NCBI GenBank assembly: GCA_020859845.1
Contig: JAJBVL010000105.1
Coordinates: forward strand, 1-40,675
From: Bacteroidales bacterium
GTDB lineage: Bacteria > Bacteroidota > Bacteroidia > Bacteroidales > Muribaculaceae
Direction: 5' to 3'
DNA length: 40,675 nt
Shown one piece after another: positions 19,030-26,793 of the stretch. Numbering within the stretch: position 1 is the first letter of the stretch; the number at the start of each line of letters is the position of its first letter. Made by a program: the position numbers and the translations under genes. The notes beneath the pieces are model-generated. The model was not told the DNA's origin and searched no databases. It saw only the letters and a list, made by a program, of their open reading frames with translations.

Positions 19030-20364
19030 ATGATTGAACGAACCATACTTAACCAACTACGCCATTGGCGCGAAAAGGAGAATCGAAAGCCGTTGGTGCT
19101 TCGTGGGGCTCGCCAGGTGGGCAAGTCTACAGTCGTAGATATGCTAGGCAAGGAATTTGACAATTATCTCAAGTTTAATCTGGATGAGGACATGGATAAG
19201 GAAATGCTCGAAAATCCTCTGCCTTTAGATGACTTGATCAACTCCTTGTTTGCACGACGTTCTACCCTAAAAAGGCCTGGAGAGACACTGATCTTTATAG
19301 ATGAGATACAAAACTCTCCAAAAACCATATCGCGTCTTCGCTATTTCAAGGAAGAACGTCCTGATATACACGTTATAGCTGCTGGCTCTCTACTGGAAAA
19401 TGTAGTTGACGTTCAGGCGTCTTTCCCAGTAGGCCGAGTAGAGTATATTAGAATGCATCCGTGCTGCTTTAAGGAGTTTATGGGAGCCATGGGGCATGAA
19501 CTCTGGGAATACTTTATATTAAATCCCGAGCAGAGTCAGCCTATGCATTTGGCTTTAATGTCCCTCTTTAATCAATACACTATAGTAGGAGGAATGCCTG
19601 AAGTGGTGAATATGTATGCCCACGAGCGCGATGTGTTGGCCTTAGATGACATCTATGACTCTCTGCTTCAAGGTTATCGTGACGACGTGGAAAAATACAC
19701 TCGTAGAGGTAAACTGACTGAAATAGTAAGATTTCTTATCGAAAACTGTTGGCTTAAAGCCGGCGAAAAAGTGACATTGGCTCAATTTGAAGGATCGCCT
19801 TATCAAAGTCGTGAGGTGAAGGAGGCCTTTATGCTTTTAGAGAAAGCAATGTTAGTAGAACTGACATTCCCCACTACAGCCACCAGTGTGCCAGGCCTAC
19901 CAGAGATGACGCGCAAGCCCAAACTATTGACCCTTGACTGTGGGCTTACCAACTACAAAGCAGGTGTCAGAAAAGAACTAATAGCAGCTAAGGATATATT
20001 AGACGTGTGGCGAGGACATATGGCCGAGCAAGTAGTGGGCCAAGAACTTTTAGCGCTTACAAATAGAATATCCTCTAAGAGGCTTTTCTGGACAAAAGGC
20101 AAAGATGTGGCTGAGGTTGACTTTCTTCTCAACCATGATAGTATGCTGATACCTATAGAGGTGAAAAACGGTCATAACTCTCACTTAGGTTCGCTTCATT
20201 CCTTTATGGAGAAGGCTCCTCACCAGATAGGAGTGAGAATTTGGTCACAGCCATTTTCCGTAAATGATGTGACCACCACTATCGGGAAGCGACCTTTTCG
20301 ACTGATTAATCTTCCGTTCTATATGATAGGCAATCTGCCTGCGATTATAGATACATATTGTTGA
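19030..20364 (+). CDS. AAA-family ATPase with C-terminal DUF4143 domain
   Basis: A 444-residue P-loop ATPase of the AAA_14/DUF4143 group. Walker A is GARQVGKS (26-33) and Walker B is LIFIDEIQNS (Asp91, Glu92); the sensor-like AAGSLLEN follows near residue 120. The C-terminal part (from about 205) carries the DUF4143 nuclease-like fold with QVVGQELLAL, FWTKGKDVAEVDFLL and PIEVKNG. That E-x-D...E-V-K pattern is like the PD-(D/E)xK core. These proteins occur in many copies in Bacteroidetes and archaea, and their cellular role is not settled. The gene stands alone with its own promoter and repeat array. Base use is AT-richer than the neighbours, in keeping with an accessory gene. Confidence 0.9.
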   Translation: MIERTILNQLRHWREKENRKPLVLRGARQVGKSTVVDMLGKEFDNYLKFNLDEDMDKEMLENPLPLDDLINSLFARRSTLKRPGETLIFIDEIQNSPKTISRLRYFKEERPDIHVIAAGSLLENVVDVQASFPVGRVEYIRMHPCCFKEFMGAMGHELWEYFILNPEQSQPMHLALMSLFNQYTIVGGMPEVVNMYAHERDVLALDDIYDSLLQGYRDDVEKYTRRGKLTEIVRFLIENCWLKAGEKVTLAQFEGSPYQSREVKEAFMLLEKAMLVELTFPTTATSVPGLPEMTRKPKLLTLDCGLTNYKAGVRKELIAAKDILDVWRGHMAEQVVGQELLALTNRISSKRLFWTKGKDVAEVDFLLNHDSMLIPIEVKNGHNSHLGSLHSFMEKAPHQIGVRIWSQPFSVNDVTTTIGKRPFRLINLPFYMIGNLPAIIDTYC

Positions 20365-20387
20365 GGTCATTAGGACAAGAATGAATT

Positions 20388-20786
20388 ATGAGCAAGAGTT
20401 TTATTTCTCTCCTATTTGTGATTGGATGGCTATCATTGCTGGCAGAGGTGAAGCAGCCTGCAGCTCAGCGTATTCTTGGCTACTGGGTGGAGGCGGAGAC
20501 GGGCGACTATGCCGTGGAGTATCGCTCTGATGGGACAGCCATTAGCTATTATATCGATCCCGATACTACCACCCACCTCGTCTACCATTATCAAGTAGAT
20601 GATGCTAGCCTCCTACTCATCAACGACTATCAGACCCACGACATTGTGGAGCTCACCGACTCCACGCTCGTCACGGAGTATCACATGGGCATTACTGAGA
20701 CGGGAGATACGGTCTACGGCGACTTCCAAATTGTGCTTAAAAGGAGCGTTGATTACCAGCCAATTAATAATACTTATGACAAATAA
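20388..20786 (+). CDS. Small exported lipocalin-like hypothetical protein
   Basis: A 132-residue protein with a signal peptide (MSKSFISLLFVIGWLSLLAEV) followed by about 110 residues rich in alternating beta strands (ILGYWVEAETGDYAVEYRSDGTAISYY). GYWVE and repeated Tyr/Thr strands recall small lipocalin-like domains of Bacteroidales. I do not recognise a specific family. It begins 23 bases after the ATPase gene and may share its transcript. The last codons (TATGACAAATAA) are formed by the first unit of the 33-bp repeat array, so the C-terminus may have been altered by the array. Confidence 0.65.
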   Translation: MSKSFISLLFVIGWLSLLAEVKQPAAQRILGYWVEAETGDYAVEYRSDGTAISYYIDPDTTTHLVYHYQVDDASLLLINDYQTHDIVELTDSTLVTEYHMGITETGDTVYGDFQIVLKRSVDYQPINNTYDK

Positions 20787-20892
20787 GATAAATAGAAAAT
20801 GCCAAAACATGTCAAATAAGATAAATAGAAAGCCCATAAACATGTCAAATAAGGTAATTTGTTGATGCAATTTTTTGTCAAATAAGATAATT
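20777..20892 (+). repeat. Four-unit 33-bp-period direct-repeat array (array B)
   Basis: TGTCAAATAAGATAA-type cores begin at 20777, 20810, 20843 and 20876, exactly 33 bases apart. In units 1 and 2 the match extends to about 22 bases, leaving an 11-base variable part. Units 1-3 are open in one frame from ATG 20776 to TGA 20865 and would encode an 11-residue repeat peptide (MTNKINRKCQN, MSNKINRKPIN, MSNKVIC). Whether that is translated is unknown. Confidence 0.85.
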
Positions 20893-20893
20893 A

Positions 20894-20983
20894 ATGGTAC
20901 CTTTGCTGGCGGCGCTGCGGCTCGACCTACGCGACCACGACTTGATGGTGAAGACCCTCCAGGCGCTTGCACCAGTGGAGTAA
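20894..20983 (+). pseudogene. Remnant: C-terminal tail of an unidentified gene
   Basis: Directly after the repeat array comes a 29-codon open stretch ending in TAA. Its GC-rich, well-formed codons (LLAALRLDLRDHDLMVKTLQ) differ sharply from the AT-rich array before it. It looks like the end of a housekeeping-type gene whose upstream part is missing. I do not recognise the parent. It overlaps the -33 region of the next promoter. It might instead be a genuine tiny ORF. Confidence 0.4.
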
Positions 20984-20997
20984 ATTTCTTAATTTTG
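20966..20997 (+). promoter_or_regulatory. Promoter of the flavodoxin-fold oxidoreductase gene
   Basis: CTTG (20966-20969), 20 bases, then TAATTTTG (20990-20997) matches the Bacteroidetes -33/-7 arrangement. Its position means translation must begin at ATG 21033 and not at the upstream in-frame start at 20967. Confidence 0.65.
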
Positions 20998-21032
20998 CTA
21001 CTCCAATCTCAAAAATAATTTACCTACCATCA

Positions 21033-21569
21033 ATGAGTCAGACAGTAAAAGACAAGAAGAATAGGGTGTTGGTCCTGGTGGCCCACCCTGATATGAAGGC
21101 CAGCAAGATGAACAAGCTTCTGGCCCGCGTGGCTTCCGAGGTGGAGGGTGTCAAAGTGATGTCGCTTTCCGACCTCCCTATGGAGACTGAGGTGTATCGC
21201 GAGGCTGTGGCCGAGGCCGACACTTTAGTGTTTCAGTTTCCTCTCTACTGGATGAGCGCGCCGTGGGTGCTCAAGCAGTGGAGCGACACCGTGTTTATGG
21301 AGCTGTGCGAGGCAGGCTTCACGCCCGGCAAGCGCTTGATGACCGTGGTCACCACTGGCGCCGAAGAGCCTTCCTTCCGTCACGGCGAAAAGAATCTCTA
21401 CACCATGACAGAATACTTGCGCCCCTACGAAGGCCAAGCCAACTTTGCCCAGATGGGGTGGGTGGCTCCTCTGATAGTGTATGGCAATCCCGATGAGGCG
21501 CAGGCCGAGCACGACCTTCAGGAAGGCGCCAAGGCTTATCGTCAACGTCTCGAAGAACTTGCACGCTAA
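21033..21569 (+). CDS. NAD(P)H oxidoreductase, flavodoxin-like fold (KefF/MdaB-like)
   Basis: A 178-residue cytoplasmic flavoprotein of the Flavodoxin_2 family, expected to use NAD(P)H to reduce quinones or similar acceptors through bound FMN or FAD. It has the fold's first strand and phosphate loop (VLVLVAHPDMKASKMN), the FQFPLYWMSAPWVLKQWSD segment that marks this family, and a TTGAEEPSF loop. Length is typical. The start at 21033 follows the mapped promoter; the frame is open further upstream but there it crosses the promoter. The stop codon is followed directly by the ATG of the next gene, so the two are translationally linked. The physiological substrate is unknown. Confidence 0.88.
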   Translation: MSQTVKDKKNRVLVLVAHPDMKASKMNKLLARVASEVEGVKVMSLSDLPMETEVYREAVAEADTLVFQFPLYWMSAPWVLKQWSDTVFMELCEAGFTPGKRLMTVVTTGAEEPSFRHGEKNLYTMTEYLRPYEGQANFAQMGWVAPLIVYGNPDEAQAEHDLQEGAKAYRQRLEELAR

Positions 21570-22334
21570 ATGTTGCCCACTACTGTATTAGAGCCTCTCC
21601 CCCTAGACTCTGGGGTAGAGGCTTTTTACACACTGCGCGGCCCCGAAGCCAATGGCGTTGACTCGTATTCGGGTTTCAACGTATGCCACTATGTAGGCGA
21701 TAGGGAGGAGCATGTCAGTGAGTGCCGACGGGCGTTGGCTCTGCATCTCCGAGTAGCTCTTGACCATATTATCATCCCTCGTCAGGTGCATTCTGCTCGC
21801 GTGGCCGTTATCACTTCTCTGCCGGTCGATACTGAGATGCTGGAGGAGGTTGATGGCGTGGTGACAAACCTACGTGGACTCGTCATCGGGGTGTCAACGG
21901 CCGATTGCCTTGCGCTGCTGCTTGTGGATACTCGAGCAGGAGTGGTAGGAGCCATTCATGCTGGATGGCGCGGAGCTCTCGCTGGTGTCATCGCCAATGG
22001 CGTAAAGGCTATGGAGACGCTGGGAGCCGACCCTTCACGCATCCGAGTGGCTATGGGGCCAAGTATCTGCAAGGATTGTTTTGAGGTAGGGGAGGAGGTG
22101 GCTGTGCAATTTCCCGCCGAGGTAGTAGATCGCTCTTATCCCAAGCCTCATATCGACCTTGCGCTTTTTGCCTGCCGTCAGCTGGAGAATCTGGGCATAC
22201 CGCCTTCCAACATACAAGGCCCTCCATCTTGCACCCGCTGCCATCCTCGGCGCCACTTCTCAGCCCGCGCCCTCGGCATCGCCTCCGGGCGACAGTTCAC
22301 CTTTGTCCTTCTCAAATCTATTGCAACCCCGTAG
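21570..22334 (+). CDS. pgeF: PgeF/YfiH-type laccase-domain protein (purine nucleoside phosphorylase / peptidoglycan editing factor)
   Basis: A 254-residue member of the YfiH/PgeF family. The metal-binding active site is visible: His in PRQVHSARV, Cys in STADCLALLLVD and His in AIHAGWRGAL. A C-terminal CTRCHPRRHFSARA motif follows. Family members have been described as purine nucleoside phosphorylases/adenosine deaminases, and in E. coli as an editor of peptidoglycan precursors. The role here is not decided by sequence. The ATG abuts the preceding TAA. The last codons (SIATP-stop) are read from a REP-like repeat that supplies the TAG stop, so the natural C-terminus was probably a few residues different. 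Confidence 0.88.
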   Translation: MLPTTVLEPLPLDSGVEAFYTLRGPEANGVDSYSGFNVCHYVGDREEHVSECRRALALHLRVALDHIIIPRQVHSARVAVITSLPVDTEMLEEVDGVVTNLRGLVIGVSTADCLALLLVDTRAGVVGAIHAGWRGALAGVIANGVKAMETLGADPSRIRVAMGPSICKDCFEVGEEVAVQFPAEVVDRSYPKPHIDLALFACRQLENLGIPPSNIQGPPSCTRCHPRRHFSARALGIASGRQFTFVLLKSIATP

Positions 22335-22640
22335 GGTCTTTCCAAATAGATAATAAGTATATCATCCCTCCCCCATAAAAAAAGGCGCCTTTTTTATGGG
22401 GGAGGGATGAACTATTATTGGCTAATTGGAAAATCCCTACGGGATTCCACTGTGATCTCATGGCAACCCCGTAGGGGTTGTTCCAATTAGATTTGGGGGG
22501 CTCTTCCCTCCTGGCAACCCCGTAGGGGTTGTTCCCATTAGGGCGAGGGCATCATTGTGGCTAATTAGAAGAATCCCTACCGGATTCCCACCCAGAGGAG
22601 TGGGTGGATTGGCTAATTGGAAGAATCCCTACGGGATTCG
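22323..22640. repeat. Cluster of six REP-like palindromic repeats
   Basis: A ~29-base element with the palindromic core ATCCCTACGGGAT or CAACCCCGTAGGGGTTG and a CTAATTGGAA tail occurs in both orientations. Copies: 22323-22349, 22420-22448, 22462-22490, 22513-22541, 22559-22589 and 22611-22640. The second, fifth and sixth point one way and the others the opposite way. A seventh copy lies at 33332-33360. Apart from the terminator at 22362-22410, the gap holds nothing else that I can identify. Confidence 0.85.
22362..22410. terminator. Bidirectional terminator between pgeF and the lyase gene
   Basis: TCATCCCTCCCCCAT pairs with ATGGGGGAGGGATGA around a central A-tract/GGCGCC/T-tract. The A7 and T6 runs flank the stem core so that either strand ends its hairpin context in U-rich RNA. 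It serves two convergent genes. Confidence 0.75.
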
Positions 22641-22727
22641 CTCAGTTAGTGCGCAATTTTGATATAGCCTCAATACCTGCAAAAAGATTCTCAAATTGCT
22701 ATTGAAAAATCATTTTCTGGGAAAGCT

Positions 22728-24173
22728 TTAGAGGCTGTCGCCGAAGTCTTCGCGGAACTTCTTGGCGAGGCGCTGCTGCCAGTCGCCTTTGGGCTTCAGA
22801 CGCCCGAAGAAGAAGCGCAGCACGCTGGGCTCCTCTACCCACTCCAGACCGCCGATGAGGTCGCGGTTGTCGTAGAGCCACTTCACGCGGTCGGCGCAAT
22901 ACTTGATTTGCGACAGGGTGAACACACGGCGCGGGCAGGCCAGACGAAGCAGTTCCAGCTCGGCGTAGCGCTCGGTACCGTCGGGTTCGCGTTGCTCGGA
23001 GATAGAGCCACGCTCCATGCCGCGTATGCCCCCGGCTATGTAGAGGGCAGCTGCCAGCGCGCCAGCAGGATACTCGTTGTGGGGCATACCTTCGAGGAAA
23101 GCCGAGGCGTTGATGTGGGCACCCAGACCGCCTGCAGGCTTAATCATCGGCACGCCATAGTCGTCGAGCTCCTTCACCAGATATTCTATAAAGATAGGGC
23201 CTTGGGAGATTACCTCCATGTCGAGCGTCTCGTAGAGACCCTGTGCCATGGCCTCCATGGAGCGCACTTCCATCCCGCCGTAGGTCAAGAAACCTTCGTA
23301 GAGAGGCACAAACTCCATCAGCTCGCGATAGGTAGGCTCATGCTTGGTGATGATGGCGCCACCACGCGAGAAGCCCAGCTTGCGCGATGAGAAGTAGATG
23401 ATATCGCACATATCTGCTATCTCATGCATGATGTCCTTGAGCGACACATCCTTGTATTCCGGTTCACGCACCTTCACGAAGTAGAGATTGTCTTGCATCA
23501 GCGATGCATCAATCACCGTGCGGATACCGGCCTCGCGACACATCTTGCAGACGGCCTTCATGTTGGCCATCGAGATAGGCTGACCACCGATGAGGTTGGT
23601 ACCCGTCTCTATACGCACGAAGGCAATATCCTTGCGGCGAGTGTCGATAAGCTCGCGCAGACGGTCGAGGTCAAAGTTGCCCTTGAAGGGATTGTCGTTT
23701 TGGGGCTCGAGGCCACTCTCGCTCACCAGTTCTATCACCTCGCCTCCCACGCGGGTGATGTGGGCCTTGGCGGTGGTGAAGTGGAAGTTCATGGGCACAA
23801 TCATCCCAGGCTTCACATAGGCCTCAGCGAGGATGTTCTCGCAGGCGCGGCCTTGGTGGGCGGGGAGGAAATACTCCGTGCCAAACACCTCGTGGAGCGC
23901 CTTCTTCAGGCGGTTGCAAGTCTCCGAGCCGGCGTAGGCATCGTCGGCTTGCAGCATCGATGCTTGCTGGAGGTCGCTCATGGCGTTGACGCCCGAGTCG
24001 GTGAGCATGTCAAGGAAAACGTCCTTATTCTGAAGGAGGAAGGTGTTGTTGCCAGCCTCGTTGATTTTCTCTACGCGCTCTTCTACGGTGGGAAGAAAGA
24101 GTTTTTGCACGATACGCACCTTGTGCATCTCCAGAGGCACTTGATGCTCCGGGCGGTAAAATTTTACAGACAT
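22728..24173 (-). CDS. Tryptophanase-family PLP-dependent beta-eliminating lyase
   Basis: A 481-residue fold-type I PLP enzyme related to tryptophanase and tyrosine phenol-lyase, which release indole or phenol, pyruvate and ammonia. Supporting motifs are LTDSGVNAMSD, DDAYAGSE, LPAHQGRACENIL, GGQPISMANM, the PLP-pyridine Asp222 in VIDASL, EGFLTYGGMEVRSMEA and PAGGLGAHINASAF. The PLP lysine is Lys265 in SSRKLGFSRGG. In TnaA/TPL this motif is S-x-K-K-D, so the preceding Lys is Arg here and the following Asp is Leu. The enzyme may therefore belong to a divergent branch with a different substrate; the family is secure, the substrate is not. It is transcribed alone from the promoter near 24250. Confidence 0.78.
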   Translation of the reverse strand: MSVKFYRPEHQVPLEMHKVRIVQKLFLPTVEERVEKINEAGNNTFLLQNKDVFLDMLTDSGVNAMSDLQQASMLQADDAYAGSETCNRLKKALHEVFGTEYFLPAHQGRACENILAEAYVKPGMIVPMNFHFTTAKAHITRVGGEVIELVSESGLEPQNDNPFKGNFDLDRLRELIDTRRKDIAFVRIETGTNLIGGQPISMANMKAVCKMCREAGIRTVIDASLMQDNLYFVKVREPEYKDVSLKDIMHEIADMCDIIYFSSRKLGFSRGGAIITKHEPTYRELMEFVPLYEGFLTYGGMEVRSMEAMAQGLYETLDMEVISQGPIFIEYLVKELDDYGVPMIKPAGGLGAHINASAFLEGMPHNEYPAGALAAALYIAGGIRGMERGSISEQREPDGTERYAELELLRLACPRRVFTLSQIKYCADRVKWLYDNRDLIGGLEWVEEPSVLRFFFGRLKPKGDWQQRLAKKFREDFGDSL

Positions 24174-24244
24174 AATGGTATTAAAACTTATAATTTTGTG
24201 GAAATTAGCTTGTGTAAGTGACGATTCGGTTTACATTACGGCTG

Positions 24245-24252
24245 CAAAGATA
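24245..24252 (-). promoter_or_regulatory. -7 box for the tryptophanase-family gene
   Basis: CAAAGATA here is TATCTTTG on the minus strand, an exact TAnnTTTG match, 72 bases before the start codon. The ~65-base leader has no obvious structure. Confidence 0.65.
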
Positions 24253-24280
24253 AGGATTGTAATTCAGTTATGAAAGAAAA

Positions 24281-26644
24281 TCAACGAAGAAAACGCGGAG
24301 CGAGCATGAAGATGCCAAAAGAGATGCCAAAATTCCAGTTGCGGGCCGGATAGCTCATATAGTTGCCATAGGCTGTGACAGCCGCAAAGGGCAGATTGAT
24401 TATCAGGGCTGCCTCACCGAAAAATTCTGGCTGTGAGAACCATGAGCCATAGTGCGCAGTGCCGTCGCTCCGCTCTATAATCTTGCGCCAGGGCATGAAG
24501 CCGTGGAAGTCGCCGCGTAGCTGCACCGTCTGCGATATCTTCCAGATAGGCATCAGCCCCACGGTGGTCCACTGGTTGGCGCGGAAGGCCGGGTTAAACG
24601 TGTTGTAGCTTGATGGCGTAGGCTGGAAAGCTGGAGCGTCGATAATCGAAGCGTTGTAGCCTGGCTGCAGCTCGCGCGTGGAGGCGAGGATATGGGTGGA
24701 GAGTCCCAGTGCTGCATGGCGGCCTATGGAGAAATAGTTTTCGGTTGAGGCTTCTATCTGTCCCCAGCCGTGGTGGTTGTCGTAGGCCACCTCTTGCGAC
24801 GTGGCTGTAGGCTCGTAGTGATACTTGCCATATACACCCATTACGGCCAACTGATATCGAGCTCCTCCCGTGGGGTATTGCGGAGCGTTAAGAGTGTTGT
24901 ATTCATATCGGCCCACGGCTTGCATCAGGTCGCGCTTTAGGCGATCGCGATCACTTGCCGAGAAGTCAACGCGATTGTTCTCAAAGTAGCGATCGCGAAG
25001 CAATCCACCGCCCACTCCAATGTCGATTTTACCCCGTCGACCTGCCGCCATAGAGTAGCGCAGCCGAGTGAAAAACTCCATCGAGGTGATAAACGTAGGC
25101 AGATTGTCCTTATAAAATAGCTTGTCGCTCTCATAAAACTTATGACGCGAGGCCACGGCTTCGAGCACCAGCGCCGAGGGGAACGGCGTGCGCAGGTTGA
25201 CGCGAGCATCGTAAAGGCCAGCCAAATAGCTCTGTCCTATCCAGCCCGAGAGATTAGTGGAGAAGGAGTTGAAGCTCAACGTGCTATATCCTCCAGTAAG
25301 GAATATCATGCTGCTCGTCGATGAGCTGACGTAGCCGCCAGCGCCCACGCGCCACTTATCCTTGATCTGAGCCTTCAAGTGGAGATTGAAGAGCCCATTC
25401 TGGGGATTGTAGACGGCCCACGGCAGCAGGTCGGAGATCTTGCCGGGAGTAATGGCACGATAAAATGCGTCGCGTGCTTGCACGATACCAAAGGTGTCGC
25501 GGTGGTTGTGGGTGAAGAGATAAGTCAGGTAAGCATTCTGATTGTGGTTGCCACCCTCGACGGTCACTGAGTCAAAGCGCACGTAGGGCGTCTGCGACTT
25601 GAATACGTCGCGCTTCACGGTGCGCGTCTCTCGCGGTATACGCGATGTGACGCGAGCCTTGATAGAGTCCATCATCTCCATGGCCTTGTCGTAGCCTATC
25701 TTGTAGATGCGTGCCGCCTTGGGGAAATCCAGGAGGCCAAACTCCGATAGGTGGATCTTGATATTGATGCCATACTCTTCGGGGAGGTCGTAGTCGTTGT
25801 TTTGGATGATCATATCCTCCAGTTGCTGGAGTATGTCGTTGCTCTTTGGCTTCTTGTCGGGTCCGGAGACGTTGACGCCTATCATAATGGCTGGGGCAAA
25901 GTCGCTGCGCATCACGTTGACAGGATAGTTGTCGTAGATACCGCCATCGTAGACCAGCACCCCGTCAAGCTCTATAGGCTTGAATACCAAAGGGAAACTC
26001 ATCGAGGCGCGAATAGCATCGCCGAGCGAGCCGTGGCTGAGCACTATCTTTTTCTTAGTATAGATATCGGATGTGATGGTGCGCAGCGGCACGAAGAGCT
26101 TGTTGAAGTCGCCGCCACACTGCGCCGTGTAGGCCGAGAAGAGGTCCATGAAGGCGAAGTTCATCGGCAGCGGATTGATAAGGCTCGTAGGGAGGAAGGA
26201 GTAGGGGTTGGCCGAGTCGCGGTCGCCGAGGTTGAAATGGACCATGGCCGGTGTGGGTTGTGGCTCAGCCCAGTAGTAGGTGAGTTTCTCGTCGATGCGC
26301 CCTGTCGACCAGTAGGAAAAGCTGCGACTCTCTATCAGTTCCATCATCTCCTGTGGAGTGTAGCCAGCAGCGTAGAGGCCACCCACGATGGCTCCCATCG
26401 AGGTGCCGGTGATGTAGTCGATAGGTATATCGTTGTCCTCCAGCGCTTGGATTACACCGATGTGGGCTATGCCCTTGGCGCCCCCACCGCTCAATACTAG
26501 TCCCACCGACTGAGGCTTCCCTGCCGCCGAGTCGGCGGGGAGTGAGATAGTGGTGGTTTGGGCTGATAAAGAGACCGTGGCGCATATTATTGCGCAGATG
26601 CTGGCCACCGCCAACATTATATGTTTCCTACAGTTAGCTCTCAT
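24281..26644 (-). CDS. Patatin-like phospholipase fused to an outer-membrane barrel
   Basis: A 787-residue exported protein. After a signal peptide (about 1-29, ending LSAQ) comes a patatin domain (about 45-320) with oxyanion loop GGGAKG (53-58), nucleophile Ser82 in GTSMG and catalytic Asp233 in DGG. The domain should therefore be an active serine lipase/esterase. The remaining ~450 residues have a POTRA-like stretch (PYVRFDSVTVEGG) and then many amphipathic strands of a surface-antigen/BamA-type beta-barrel, ending in FGIFMLAPRFLR. The order resembles Pseudomonas PlpD. It probably sits in the outer membrane with the lipase exposed or released. Upstream it is divergent from dnaN with a 149-base gap. 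Confidence 0.9.
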   Translation of the reverse strand: MRANCRKHIMLAVASICAIICATVSLSAQTTTISLPADSAAGKPQSVGLVLSGGGAKGIAHIGVIQALEDNDIPIDYITGTSMGAIVGGLYAAGYTPQEMMELIESRSFSYWSTGRIDEKLTYYWAEPQPTPAMVHFNLGDRDSANPYSFLPTSLINPLPMNFAFMDLFSAYTAQCGGDFNKLFVPLRTITSDIYTKKKIVLSHGSLGDAIRASMSFPLVFKPIELDGVLVYDGGIYDNYPVNVMRSDFAPAIMIGVNVSGPDKKPKSNDILQQLEDMIIQNNDYDLPEEYGINIKIHLSEFGLLDFPKAARIYKIGYDKAMEMMDSIKARVTSRIPRETRTVKRDVFKSQTPYVRFDSVTVEGGNHNQNAYLTYLFTHNHRDTFGIVQARDAFYRAITPGKISDLLPWAVYNPQNGLFNLHLKAQIKDKWRVGAGGYVSSSTSSMIFLTGGYSTLSFNSFSTNLSGWIGQSYLAGLYDARVNLRTPFPSALVLEAVASRHKFYESDKLFYKDNLPTFITSMEFFTRLRYSMAAGRRGKIDIGVGGGLLRDRYFENNRVDFSASDRDRLKRDLMQAVGRYEYNTLNAPQYPTGGARYQLAVMGVYGKYHYEPTATSQEVAYDNHHGWGQIEASTENYFSIGRHAALGLSTHILASTRELQPGYNASIIDAPAFQPTPSSYNTFNPAFRANQWTTVGLMPIWKISQTVQLRGDFHGFMPWRKIIERSDGTAHYGSWFSQPEFFGEAALIINLPFAAVTAYGNYMSYPARNWNFGISFGIFMLAPRFLR

Positions 26645-26750
26645 AATAAATAGTTTTAGCTTTATAACATTTCGCGGCTGTTAATGGTTGTGGCCCAAAC
26701 CTCCGCAATGTTGGCCTAAGAAAAGCATTGTCTAAGCCAAAAAAAAGTAG

Positions 26751-26758
26751 TAACTTTG
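26751..26758 (+). promoter_or_regulatory. -7 box of the dnaN operon
   Basis: TAACTTTG matches TAnnTTTG. CATTG ends 20 bases upstream (26730) as a weak -33 element. The ATG is 35 bases downstream. The gap 26645-26793 between the divergent genes holds no other clear element. Confidence 0.65.
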
Positions 26759-26793
26759 CCCCTTAAGAAAAAAAACTAAAAATCTCCACATAC

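Noticed and set aside
20967-21032. Upstream start for the flavodoxin-fold gene
   Set aside because: The extension covers the promoter (-7 box at 20990) and has no similarity to the family; ATG 21033 starts the fold properly.
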